From the NCBI RefSeq assembly GCF_014640535.1, contig NZ_BMHD01000001.1, positions 3,089,474-3,153,473 on the forward strand: 64,000 nucleotides of DNA. Reading direction: 5' to 3'. The DNA is from Cnuibacter physcomitrellae. Lineage in GTDB: Bacteria; Actinomycetota; Actinomycetes; Actinomycetales; Microbacteriaceae. The notes below the pieces were generated by a model. That model saw nothing but the letters and a program-made list of their open reading frames with translations, searched no databases and had not been told where the DNA came from. The translations under genes were made by a program, and so were the position numbers. Positions 37,001 through 44,641 of this stretch are shown piece by piece. Every line of letters starts with the position of its first letter. The first letter of the stretch is position 1.

Positions 37001-38682
37001 GACGCCGATCCCCGGTGCGGTCGCCGTTCGCCGGCGAGGGATCGCGAGGGGATGCGGACGGTCGCCACACATCCGGACCCGGTCTCTCCCGTGGTGAGCC
37101 GCACAGTCCCGCCGCGCCGCCTCACGGCGTCGTCGACCAGGGCGAGACCGACCCCGCGGCCGAAGGCCCCGTGGTCCTTCGTGGAGAACCCGCGCCGGGC
37201 CAGATCGCCGAAGCCGAGGTCGGCGGGCACACCGGTCCCCGTATCGGCGACGAGGAGCTCGAGGTCGGATGCGTCTCCGCCGGAGATGCGCACGACGAGC
37301 CTGCGCTCCGGCGCCCGAGCCAGTGCGTCCAGGGAGTTGTCGATCAGATTGCCGAGGATGACCACGAGGTCCTCCGACAGGCTCGGATCCCATCGCGCGC
37401 CCGCGCTCACGTCGATCTCGGCCTCCATTCCGCGCTCCCTCGCCTCGGTCCACTTGCCGAGGAGCAGCGCGGCGACGACCGCGTCCTCGATCCCCGAGAA
37501 GAGCTCGTCGGCGAGATGCTGCGAGCGGGCGGTGCTGTCGACGGCGAAGGCGACGGCCTCGTCGTATCGGCCGAGTTCCACCAGGGAGGCGACCACGTGC
37601 ATCCGGTTCGAGTGCTCGTGCGTCTGCGAGCGCAGGGCGTCCGAGAGCGTGCGGGTGGCGTCGAGCTCGCCGCTCAGCCGTTCGATCTCCGTGCGGTCGC
37701 GGAGCGTCACGACGGTGCCGAGGAGACGCGCCGGACGACGGCCGCGCCGCGGTTGCGTGGCGGGGCGCCGGGTCAGCACCAGCACGCGTCCGGCATGGAG
37801 GTGCACCTCTTCCGTCACGGGCCCGTCGCCGTCGTCCTCGGAGGCGGCGAGATCCGCGGGAGCGGCCGGTTCGGCGAGGAGGAACGCCTCGAGGTCGGCC
37901 TCGAGCGGCAGGTCGGTGATCCGTTCCCCCGCGCTGTCCGCGGGCACCCCGAGGAGCGCGGCCGCCTGGTCGTTGAGGAGCGCGATGCGACCGCGCCTGT
38001 CGATGAGGAGCAGGCCCTCGCGGACGGAGTGCAGCACCGATTCGTGATAGGCGAAGAGCCGCGCCATCTCCTCGGGGCCACGGCCGTCGGTGACCCGGCC
38101 GAGGTAGCGGCCGAGGATCACCGTCGCGAGGACCACGAGGAGGGCCGCGCCCAGCACTCCGCCGATGAGCGGAGGCAGTCGCGCCGCGAGCGTGCCCTCC
38201 ACACGCGAGATCGTCACCCCCGACGCGACGAGGGCGACGATCTCGCCCGCGGCATCCCGCACGGGTGCGACGGCGCGGACGGACGGGCCGAGCGTCCCGG
38301 TGTAGGTCTCCACCACCGTCTCGCCCTGGAGCGCGGGCGCCAGCGTGCCGAGGTAGTGCTTGCCGATCTGTGCGGGATCGCGATGGGTGTAGCGGGTGCC
38401 GTCGGTGGACATGATCGTGACGAAGTCCACGTCGGAGGCGGCCATCACGTCGAGGGCGTAGGGCTGGAGCGTCGCGGTCGGATCCGGCTCGGACACGGCC
38501 TCGACGACGAGCGGGTTCTGCGCGAGCGAGGTGGCCACGGCGACCGAACGGGTGGCGGCCTCCTGCTGGGCGTCGCTGCGCGCGCCGACCACCGTGAACA
38601 CGACGGCCCCCGCGGCGAGGACGGCGACGCCGGCCAGCTGCAGCACCAGAAGGCGCGTCGCGACGCTCCATCGTCGACGCAT
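36997..38682 (-). CDS. CitA/DcuS-type sensor histidine kinase
   Basis: 561 residues. Membrane span one (about 10-32) is followed by an extracellular PAS-like (CACHE) domain with TRYTHRDPAQIGKHY, the carboxylate-binding signature of CitA/DcuS kinases. Span two is near 175-197 and a cytoplasmic PAS at about 210-340. The dimerisation helix carries the phospho-accepting His in QTHEHSNRMHVV, and the HATPase domain has NLIDNSLDA, DTGTG and GRGVGL. ATG 38682 has GAGGAGGTG upstream. It overlaps the regulator gene by four bases. It should sense external C4-dicarboxylate or citrate and control the transporter at 38857. Confidence 0.93.
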   Translation of the reverse strand: MRRRWSVATRLLVLQLAGVAVLAAGAVVFTVVGARSDAQQEAATRSVAVATSLAQNPLVVEAVSEPDPTATLQPYALDVMAASDVDFVTIMSTDGTRYTHRDPAQIGKHYLGTLAPALQGETVVETYTGTLGPSVRAVAPVRDAAGEIVALVASGVTISRVEGTLAARLPPLIGGVLGAALLVVLATVILGRYLGRVTDGRGPEEMARLFAYHESVLHSVREGLLLIDRRGRIALLNDQAAALLGVPADSAGERITDLPLEADLEAFLLAEPAAPADLAASEDDGDGPVTEEVHLHAGRVLVLTRRPATQPRRGRRPARLLGTVVTLRDRTEIERLSGELDATRTLSDALRSQTHEHSNRMHVVASLVELGRYDEAVAFAVDSTARSQHLADELFSGIEDAVVAALLLGKWTEARERGMEAEIDVSAGARWDPSLSEDLVVILGNLIDNSLDALARAPERRLVVRISGGDASDLELLVADTGTGVPADLGFGDLARRGFSTKDHGAFGRGVGLALVDDAVRRRGGTVRLTTGETGSGCVATVRIPSRSLAGERRPHRGSAS

Positions 38683-38856
38683 CGGCACCTCCTCACTCCA
38701 CTGTGGTCGGGCCTCCATCTTCCCTCCCCGGCGCCCCGCTGTCGCCGTCCGCGTCGTGAACACTACGACCACAAACGGGACAGCCCGGCGGCATGCGCGC
38801 AGAGTCTCCTGCACCGGAGGGCACACAGGGGTGCCGCTCGAGGGAAGGGATCGATC

Positions 38857-40257
38857 ATGGCAATGACGCTGAGACCGCACAAGCGACTCGACCGCACGCA
38901 CTACCTCTACATCGCCGTCATCGTCGCCGTGGCGGCGGGCATCGCGGTCGGGCTGCTCGTGCCCGACTTCGCGACCGGGCTCAAGCCCATCGGCGACGCG
39001 TTCGGCAAGCTGATCAAGATGATGATCGCACCGGTCATCTTCTGCACGATCGTGCTGGGCGTGGGCTCGATCGCGAAGGCCGCCACGGTGGGGAAGGTCG
39101 GCGGGCTCGCGCTCGGCTACTTCATCGCCATGTCGACCTTCGCGCTCGCGATCGGGCTGGTGGTGGGCAACCTCATCCACCCCGGGACCGGGCTCGACCT
39201 CAGTGGTACCAGCTACCAGGCGACCGGTGAGGCGACCGAGACCAAGGACTTCCTGCTCGGGATCATCCCGGTGTCGCTGCTCTCGGCCCTCACCGACGGC
39301 TCGATCCTGCAGACGCTGTTCGTCGCCCTCATCGTCGGGTTCGCCCTCCAGCGGATGGGGGCGAAGGGTGCGCCGATCCTCAACGGGATCAGGATGATCC
39401 AGGCCCTGGTGTTCCGCATCCTGGCGATGATCATGTGGCTGGCGCCGGTGGGTGCCTTCGGCGCCATCGCGGCGGTCGTCGGATCGACCGGCCCGCAGGC
39501 CCTGATCGGACTGGGGGCCCTGATGATCGCGTTCTACGTCACCTGCGCGGTCTTCATCGTCGTCGTCCTCGGCGGACTGCTCATGCTCGTCACCCGGGTC
39601 AACATCTTCTCGCTCATGAAGTACCTGGCCCGCGAGTACCTGCTCATCGTCTCCACGTCGTCGTCCGAGGCGGCCCTGCCGCGGCTCATCGCGAAGCTCG
39701 AGCACCTCGGGGCCTCCAAGCCCGTGGTGGGCATCACGGTGCCCACCGGCTACTCCTTCAACCTCGACGGCACGGCCATCTACCTGACGATGGCGTCGCT
39801 GTTCATCGCGAACGCCATGGGGACGCCGCTCTCGATCGGCGAGCAGGTGTCGCTCCTGGTGTTCATGGTCATCGCCTCGAAGGGCGCGGCCGGAGTGACC
39901 GGGGCGGGACTGGCGACGCTCGCCGGCGGACTGCAGGCGCACCGGCCCGACCTGCTGGATGGCGTCGGCCTCATCGTCGGGATCGACCGGTTCATGTCGG
40001 AGGCGCGAGCACTGACGAACTTCACCGGCAACGCGGTGGCCACGCTGCTCGTCGCGACGTGGACCCGTCAGCTGGACGTCGAGCAGGTGCGCGCCGTGCT
40101 CTCCGGGGCCCGTCCGTTCGACGAGGCGACGATGAGCGCCGACGACCACCTCGGCCCGGACGAGGCGGCTTCGCTCGAGAAGGCCCCGGCAGGGACGACC
40201 GCGGCCGACGCGGCCGACGCCGCGCCCGCCCCCGCTCTCACCAGCGGTCGTGGATGA
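38857..40257 (+). CDS. dctA: DAACS-family dicarboxylate/proton or sodium symporter (DctA-like)
   Basis: 466-residue transporter with eight membrane helices and the family hallmarks: the serine-rich hairpin STSSSEAALP near residue 268, GYSFNLDGTAIY near residue 301, and the second hairpin GAAGVTGAGLATLAGGL near residue 345. These bind C4-dicarboxylates such as succinate, fumarate and malate. It has a 40-residue acidic Ala-rich tail. AGGGAAGGGA precedes ATG 38857. The divergent CitA/CitB-type pair suggests substrate-induced expression. Its 3' end overlaps the convergent aldo/keto reductase gene by 20 bases. Confidence 0.93.
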   Translation: MAMTLRPHKRLDRTHYLYIAVIVAVAAGIAVGLLVPDFATGLKPIGDAFGKLIKMMIAPVIFCTIVLGVGSIAKAATVGKVGGLALGYFIAMSTFALAIGLVVGNLIHPGTGLDLSGTSYQATGEATETKDFLLGIIPVSLLSALTDGSILQTLFVALIVGFALQRMGAKGAPILNGIRMIQALVFRILAMIMWLAPVGAFGAIAAVVGSTGPQALIGLGALMIAFYVTCAVFIVVVLGGLLMLVTRVNIFSLMKYLAREYLLIVSTSSSEAALPRLIAKLEHLGASKPVVGITVPTGYSFNLDGTAIYLTMASLFIANAMGTPLSIGEQVSLLVFMVIASKGAAGVTGAGLATLAGGLQAHRPDLLDGVGLIVGIDRFMSEARALTNFTGNAVATLLVATWTRQLDVEQVRAVLSGARPFDEATMSADDHLGPDEAASLEKAPAGTTAADAADAAPAPALTSGRG

Positions 40258-41221
40258 GCGGACGGAACCTCTCGTCGTAGATGCGCCGCACACCCTCGCG
40301 GACGCCGTCGCCGAGGTCGGGCACCCGACCGGCGGCGGCGTTCGCGCGCGCCTGCTCGGGGTCGCGGGCACCCGGGATCACGCTGCTCACGCCGTCGAGC
40401 TGGGCGACCCACGCCAGGGCGGCCTGCGCGGGGGAGACCCCCTCGGGCACGAGCGCGGCGAACTCCCGAGCCGCGGCGACGCCCTCCTCGAACGGCACCC
40501 CGGAGAAGGTCTCGCCGACGTCGAACGCCTCACCCGAGCGGTTGTACGTGCGGTGGTCGTCGGCGGCGAACGTCGTCGACTCGGTGTACTTGCCGCTGAG
40601 GAGCCCCGAGGCCAGCGGGACCCGGGCGATGATCCCGACCCCGGCCTCCTCCGCCGCGGGAAGCACCTCGTCGAGGGGCTTCAGGCGGAAGGCGTTGAGG
40701 ATGATCTGCACGGTGGCCACCCCGGGCCGGGCGATCGCCGTGAGCGCCTGCGCCGTCTCCTCCACGCTGACCCCGTACGCGGCGATCGCGCCCTCGTCGA
40801 CCAGGGTGTCGAGCGCGTCGTAGACGGCGTCGTCGTGGAACACGGCGGTGGGCGGGCAGTGGAGCTGCACGAGGTCGAGCGTCTCCATGCCGAGGTTGCG
40901 GCGCGAGCGGTCGGTCCACGCCCGGAAGTTCTCGAGCGTGTAGTTGCCGGGCTCCTGCGGGAGGCGGCGGCCCATCTTCGTGGCGACGGTGAGCGGATGC
41001 CCCGGGTTGGCGCGACGCCAGGTGCCGATGAGGGTCTCGCTGCGACCGTCACCGTAGACGTCGGCCGTGTCGAACAGGGTGACGCCCGCCTCGGCCGAGG
41101 CGTCGAGCACCGCGAGCGCATCCGCCTCGTCGACCTCGCCCCAGTCGGCGCCCAGCTGCCACGTGCCCAGTCCGATGACCGAGACCTCGCGTCCCGTCCG
41201 CCCGAGTGTCCTGTGCTCCAC
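40238..41221 (-). CDS. Aldo/keto reductase
   Basis: 327-residue AKR barrel protein. GLGTWQLGADWGEVDEADA at the N-terminus, LFDTADVYGDGRSE (catalytic Asp/Tyr), VATKMG (Lys) and LVQLHCPP (His) give the complete tetrad. It is of the voltage-gated-channel-beta / YajO-like branch, which reduces aldehydes with NADPH. Monocistronic by appearance. The stop lies inside the end of the convergent dctA gene. Confidence 0.9.
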   Translation of the reverse strand: MEHRTLGRTGREVSVIGLGTWQLGADWGEVDEADALAVLDASAEAGVTLFDTADVYGDGRSETLIGTWRRANPGHPLTVATKMGRRLPQEPGNYTLENFRAWTDRSRRNLGMETLDLVQLHCPPTAVFHDDAVYDALDTLVDEGAIAAYGVSVEETAQALTAIARPGVATVQIILNAFRLKPLDEVLPAAEEAGVGIIARVPLASGLLSGKYTESTTFAADDHRTYNRSGEAFDVGETFSGVPFEEGVAAAREFAALVPEGVSPAQAALAWVAQLDGVSSVIPGARDPEQARANAAAGRVPDLGDGVREGVRRIYDERFRPLIHDRW

Positions 41222-41325
41222 GTCTGCTCCTCGCGTCCTGCCCGGGCCGCTTCGCCAGCCCCGTTCGTCCGTCGTCCATCCTGCCCCTCGCCGCCGTCGC
41301 CCGCCGACGGGCTTGCGCGGGTCAG

Positions 41326-41440
41326 GGCGCGGTGGTGTGCGGGTGCGGTGGTGCGTGGGTGCGGTGGTGCGCGGGCCCCGGCGCGGTGACTGGCGGGTGC
41401 GGCGCGGCGGTGCGCGGGTGCGGCGCGGCGGTGCGCCCTA
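41326..41440. repeat. Degenerate short tandem repeat upstream of the GNAT gene
   Basis: Low-complexity tract of recurring GCGGTGGTGCG and GGTGCGGCGCGG units, at least six imperfect copies. It precedes the acetyltransferase start by 10 bases and contributes no coding potential that resembles its neighbours. Confidence 0.6.
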
Positions 41441-41450
41441 CGGTGGGAGC

Positions 41451-42473
41451 ATGAGCACGCCTCTCCGCGACCGCGTCCCGTTTCCCGCCGGTGGCGCATC
41501 GCTGCCGACCGGGCCGGCGGGTGTCCGGTGGCGACGCCTGACGGCGGCCGACGCTCCCGAGGTGTACGAGCTGCGGCGCCGGGCAGGGCGGGTCGACCAT
41601 CCGAACTTCGTCGTCTCGCGGGAGGAGATCGAGAGCGACCTCACGCGCGTCGAGCTCGCTCCCGACCGCGACACGGCGGGAGCGACGGATGTCGCGGGCA
41701 GGCTCGTCGCCTACGGCCTCGTCGTGCGCCCCGCCGAGTCGGAGTCGCTCGTGAAGGTCCTCCTCGACGGGCACGTCGACCCCGACCGTCGGGGCGAGGG
41801 CATCGGTCGGCGGCTGCTGGACTGGCAGCAGGCGCGGGGCCTCGAGATCCTGGCCGAGCACGAGGAACCGCTGCCGGGATGGCTGCTCACGCAGTCGGAC
41901 GTCGGCTCGGCGCACGTCGTCGACCTGCTGCAGCGGGCGGGCTTCGAGCCCCGGCGGTACTGGCTGGAACTGCGCCGCGACCTCGCGGAGCCGATCCCCG
42001 AGGCGCCCCTCGAGGCCGGCCTGCGCATCGTGGACTACTCGCCCGCGGTCGCCGAGCCGGTGCGACTGGCGAAGAACGAGGCCTTCCGCGACCACTGGGG
42101 GAGCCAGCCGATGTCGGCCGACGACTGGGCGGCACGCGACGAGCTGCCCATCGCCCGCCACGACCTCTCGTTCGTCGTGCTCGACGGCGACGAGGTCGCC
42201 GGGTTCCTCCTGACCACGGTGAACGCGGAGGAGAGCGAGCAGCTCGGGTTCCCCTTCGGATACGTCGAGCTGGTGGGCACGAGGGCGGCGTACCGGGGGA
42301 GGGGTGTCGCCCGAGCGCTGCTCGTGCACGCGCTGGCCGCCTTCCGGGAGGCGGGGCTCGAGCAGGCCGTGCTCGACGTCGACTCCGAGAGCCCGACGGG
42401 CGCCGTGGGGCTCTACGCCTCCGTCGGCTTCCGGGAGGCGAACCGCTCGCTGAGCCTCGTCAGGGAGTGGTGA
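41451..42473 (+). CDS. Tandem GNAT-domain N-acetyltransferase
   Basis: 340 residues with two GNAT domains. The N-terminal one has the acetyl-CoA loop DPDRRGEGIGRRLL near residue 106; the C-terminal one has TRAAYRGRGVARALL near residue 282, followed by LDVDSESPTGAVGLYASVGF, the classical end of a GNAT fold. The tandem layout recalls mycothiol synthase (MshD), but the loop sequences are not diagnostic, so I leave it as a general acetyltransferase. ATG 41451 has only a weak GGGAG just upstream. Confidence 0.85.
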   Translation: MSTPLRDRVPFPAGGASLPTGPAGVRWRRLTAADAPEVYELRRRAGRVDHPNFVVSREEIESDLTRVELAPDRDTAGATDVAGRLVAYGLVVRPAESESLVKVLLDGHVDPDRRGEGIGRRLLDWQQARGLEILAEHEEPLPGWLLTQSDVGSAHVVDLLQRAGFEPRRYWLELRRDLAEPIPEAPLEAGLRIVDYSPAVAEPVRLAKNEAFRDHWGSQPMSADDWAARDELPIARHDLSFVVLDGDEVAGFLLTTVNAEESEQLGFPFGYVELVGTRAAYRGRGVARALLVHALAAFREAGLEQAVLDVDSESPTGAVGLYASVGFREANRSLSLVREW

Positions 42474-42482
42474 GCGGGCGGG

Positions 42483-42767
42483 TCAGCTCGCGAGGAGCTC
42501 CTCGTAGTCGGGGTGGGTGCGGATGTAGTGCCCGACGAACGAGCACTGCGGCACCACGGTGCCGGCACCCGTGAGGCGGATGTCGTCGAGGGCGGCCTGC
42601 ACGAGCATCCCGCCGAGGCCGTTCTGTCGCTTGGCGGGGAACACCTCGGTGTGGGTCATGTAGACCTTGCCGTCGGCGGCGATGTAGTCGGCCACCCCGG
42701 ACAGCTCGCCGTCGAGGTAGAGCGCGTAGCGGTGCTCGGCGGCTTCATGGCGGATCTCAGTACTCAT
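42483..42767 (-). CDS. Small GNAT-type acetyltransferase (YjdJ-like)
   Basis: 94-residue minimal acetyltransferase fold of the Gcn5-related YjdJ/DUF group. The beta-hairpin RYALYLDGELSGVADY is followed by THTEVFPAKRQNGLGGMLVQAAL, a shortened acetyl-CoA-binding loop, and the conserved PQCSFVGHYIRTHPDY end. The family's substrates are mostly unknown. It is convergent with the tandem GNAT gene, nine bases apart, and divergent from the methyltransferase. Confidence 0.85.
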   Translation of the reverse strand: MSTEIRHEAAEHRYALYLDGELSGVADYIAADGKVYMTHTEVFPAKRQNGLGGMLVQAALDDIRLTGAGTVVPQCSFVGHYIRTHPDYEELLAS

Positions 42768-42867
42768 GATGGGCGCGACGATACGCCTGTCGCCTGGGTG
42801 CCGCTCTCGGCTCGCCGTGCTCCCGGCGGATGCGGAGCCGCCGAGCGCCTGCTGTCATGATGGAGCG

Positions 42868-43851
42868 GTGGAGGAGGTCGAGGGTCCGGACGTCGGGCCC
42901 GTCGAGGGTCTGATCCTCCACGCCGACAACATGGACGTGCTCCCCGGCATGGCCGACGGGACGTTCACCGTCATCTACCTCGATCCGCCGTTCAACACCG
43001 GCCGGCCGCAGCGACGGAGCACGACGACGAACGTCCGGGTCGCCGCAGACTCGCCCAGCGCTCGAGGGCGGGTTATCGGGTTCAAGGGCCAGGCCTACGA
43101 CCGCATCCGCGGCGACCTCATGCGGTACGACGACCACTTCGAGGACTACTGGGGCTTCCTCGAACCGCGCCTGCTGGAGGCCTGGCGGCTCCTCGCCGAC
43201 GACGGCACGCTCTACCTCCACCTCGACTACCGCGAGGCGCACTACGCGAAGGTGCTGCTGGACGCCCTGTTCGGGCGCGAGTCGTTCCTCAACGAGATCA
43301 TCTGGGCGTACGACTACGGGGCGAAGTCGAAGAACCGCTGGCCCACGAAGCACGACACGATCCTCGTCTACGTGAAGTCGCCGACCGGCTACCACTTCGA
43401 CTCCGCCGCCGTCGATCGCGAGCCCTACATGGCGCCCGGCCTCGTCACGCCCGAGCGGGCGGCCCTCGGGAAGCTGCCCACGGACGTGTGGTGGCACACG
43501 ATCGTGTCTCCGACGGGCCGCGAGAAGACGGGGTACCCCACGCAGAAGCCGGAGGGCGTGCTGCGCCGGATGATCCAGGCGTCGTCGCGCCCCGGCGACC
43601 GCGTGCTCGACTTCTTCGCCGGGAGCGGGACCACCGGCGCCGTCGCGGCGGCGCTCGGCCGCCACTACGTGCTCGTCGACGCCAACCCGGAGGCGATCGC
43701 CGTGATGCGCGCGCGGCTGCCCGACGCCGAGGTCCGCACCGTCGCCTCGCCCGTCGCCTCCACTTCCGCCTCGCCGGTCGCCTCCACTTCCGCCTCGCCC
43801 GTCGACTCGGCCGTCGCCTCGACACCGGATCCGGCGGAGCCCGCCGAATAG
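42868..43851 (+). CDS. Orphan site-specific DNA methyltransferase (N4/N6, beta-type order)
   Basis: 327-residue amino-methyltransferase. The catalytic motif DPPFNTG near residues 35-41 precedes the SAM motif DFFAGSGTTG near residue 248, the order of beta-class N6-adenine/N4-cytosine enzymes. TQKPEGVLRRMIQAS lies between them. No restriction, specificity or helicase gene is adjacent, so it may act in gene regulation or be a solitary epigenetic enzyme. GTG 42868 is chosen for GGAG just upstream and for the domain boundary. The C-terminal 35 residues are low-complexity: two 24-bp tandem units encode ASPVASTS repeats (bases 43744-43799). A palindromic repeat then supplies the last codons and the stop. 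Confidence 0.82.
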   Translation: MEEVEGPDVGPVEGLILHADNMDVLPGMADGTFTVIYLDPPFNTGRPQRRSTTTNVRVAADSPSARGRVIGFKGQAYDRIRGDLMRYDDHFEDYWGFLEPRLLEAWRLLADDGTLYLHLDYREAHYAKVLLDALFGRESFLNEIIWAYDYGAKSKNRWPTKHDTILVYVKSPTGYHFDSAAVDREPYMAPGLVTPERAALGKLPTDVWWHTIVSPTGREKTGYPTQKPEGVLRRMIQASSRPGDRVLDFFAGSGTTGAVAAALGRHYVLVDANPEAIAVMRARLPDAEVRTVASPVASTSASPVASTSASPVDSAVASTPDPAEPAE

Positions 43852-43888
43852 CGCGGCGGTGGGCCTCGATCGGTGTCGAGGTGACGGC
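43810..43888. repeat. 79-bp palindromic repeat (CGAATAGC-core family), copy 1
   Basis: Outer arms GCCGTCGCCTCGACACCG (43810-43827) and its complement at 43871-43888 (17/18). Midway lies the 15-base core CGCCGAATAGCGCGG (43842-43856), flanked by 14 bases on each side. The core is identical to that at 55669-55683. The TAG of the core is the stop codon of the methyltransferase gene. Confidence 0.75.
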
Positions 43889-43914
43889 ATCCGCGGCGTC
43901 GATAGGCTCGAGGG

Positions 43915-44577
43915 ATGAGTGACGAGTACCGCATCCGTGGCCTGCTGTTCGACTGCGACGGGGTGCTCGTCGACTCCCTCGCCTCCGCGGGGCGCGCGTG
44001 GGGCGCCTGGGCGGCGCGGTGGGCGCCGCACTTCGACTACCACACGCAGATGGTCCACGGCCGTCGGGCGGGGGACACGGTCCGCGAGCTCGTCGCCGCG
44101 GAGGACGCCGAGCGGGCCGAGCTCGAACTCGAGCAGGACGAGATCCGGGAGGCGGTCGGCACGGAGGCGCTGCCGGGCGCCCGCGAGCTGACCTCGTCGC
44201 TCGAGCTGCCGTGGGCGGTGGTGACGTCGGGGACGCGGGACCTGGCGACGGCGCGTCTGACCTCGGCGGGCATCGCCCTCCCGGCCGTGCTGATCGCGGC
44301 ACAGGACGTGACCCGCGGCAAGCCGGACCCGGAGCCCTACGCGACCGGGGCCGGACGGATCGGCGTCCCCGCCGCGGAGTGCGTCGTCTTCGAGGACGCG
44401 ATGTCGGGCATCAAGGCGGCGAGGGCCGCCGGCGTCGGCGTGGTGATCGGCGTGGGCCCCGACGCACTCGGCCACGGAGCGGATGCGGTCGTCCCCGACC
44501 TCAGCGCGGTGTCCGTCGTCGACGGGGTCCTCTCGCTGAGCGCGCGGCTCGATGGAGCGCTCCCCGCGCGTCCGTGA
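43915..44577 (+). CDS. HAD-family sugar-phosphatase-like hydrolase
   Basis: 220-residue haloacid-dehalogenase-superfamily phosphatase. Motif I is LLFDCDGVLVDSLAS (nucleophile Asp near residue 13, general acid two residues on), motif II is VVTSGT, motif III is the Lys in RGKPDPEPY, and motif IV is VVFEDAMSGIKAA. The small helical cap and the GVLVDS/KPDPEPY wording match the phosphoglucomutase / DOG-phosphatase (GPP, YfbT, YniC) branch. Probable role: dephosphorylation of a small sugar phosphate. GAGGG lies just before ATG 43915. Confidence 0.9.
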   Translation: MSDEYRIRGLLFDCDGVLVDSLASAGRAWGAWAARWAPHFDYHTQMVHGRRAGDTVRELVAAEDAERAELELEQDEIREAVGTEALPGARELTSSLELPWAVVTSGTRDLATARLTSAGIALPAVLIAAQDVTRGKPDPEPYATGAGRIGVPAAECVVFEDAMSGIKAARAAGVGVVIGVGPDALGHGADAVVPDLSAVSVVDGVLSLSARLDGALPARP

Positions 44578-44628
44578 CGTCATAGGTCACCCATAGCGAG
44601 GTCGAGGTGGGGGCAGATGTCCTCTGCC

Positions 44629-44641
44629 TAGCGTCGGCCTC
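44629..44641 (+). promoter_or_regulatory. Leaderless -10 element before the GT39 gene
   Basis: TAGCGT (44629-44634) is seven bases before the GTG start at 44642 and no ribosome site is present, the arrangement of a leaderless transcript. Confidence 0.45.

Noticed and set aside
41311-41450. Possible small gene or regulatory RNA in the short tandem repeat before the GNAT gene
   Set aside because: The tract is simple GGTGCG-type low-complexity sequence with no stable symmetric fold or coding bias.
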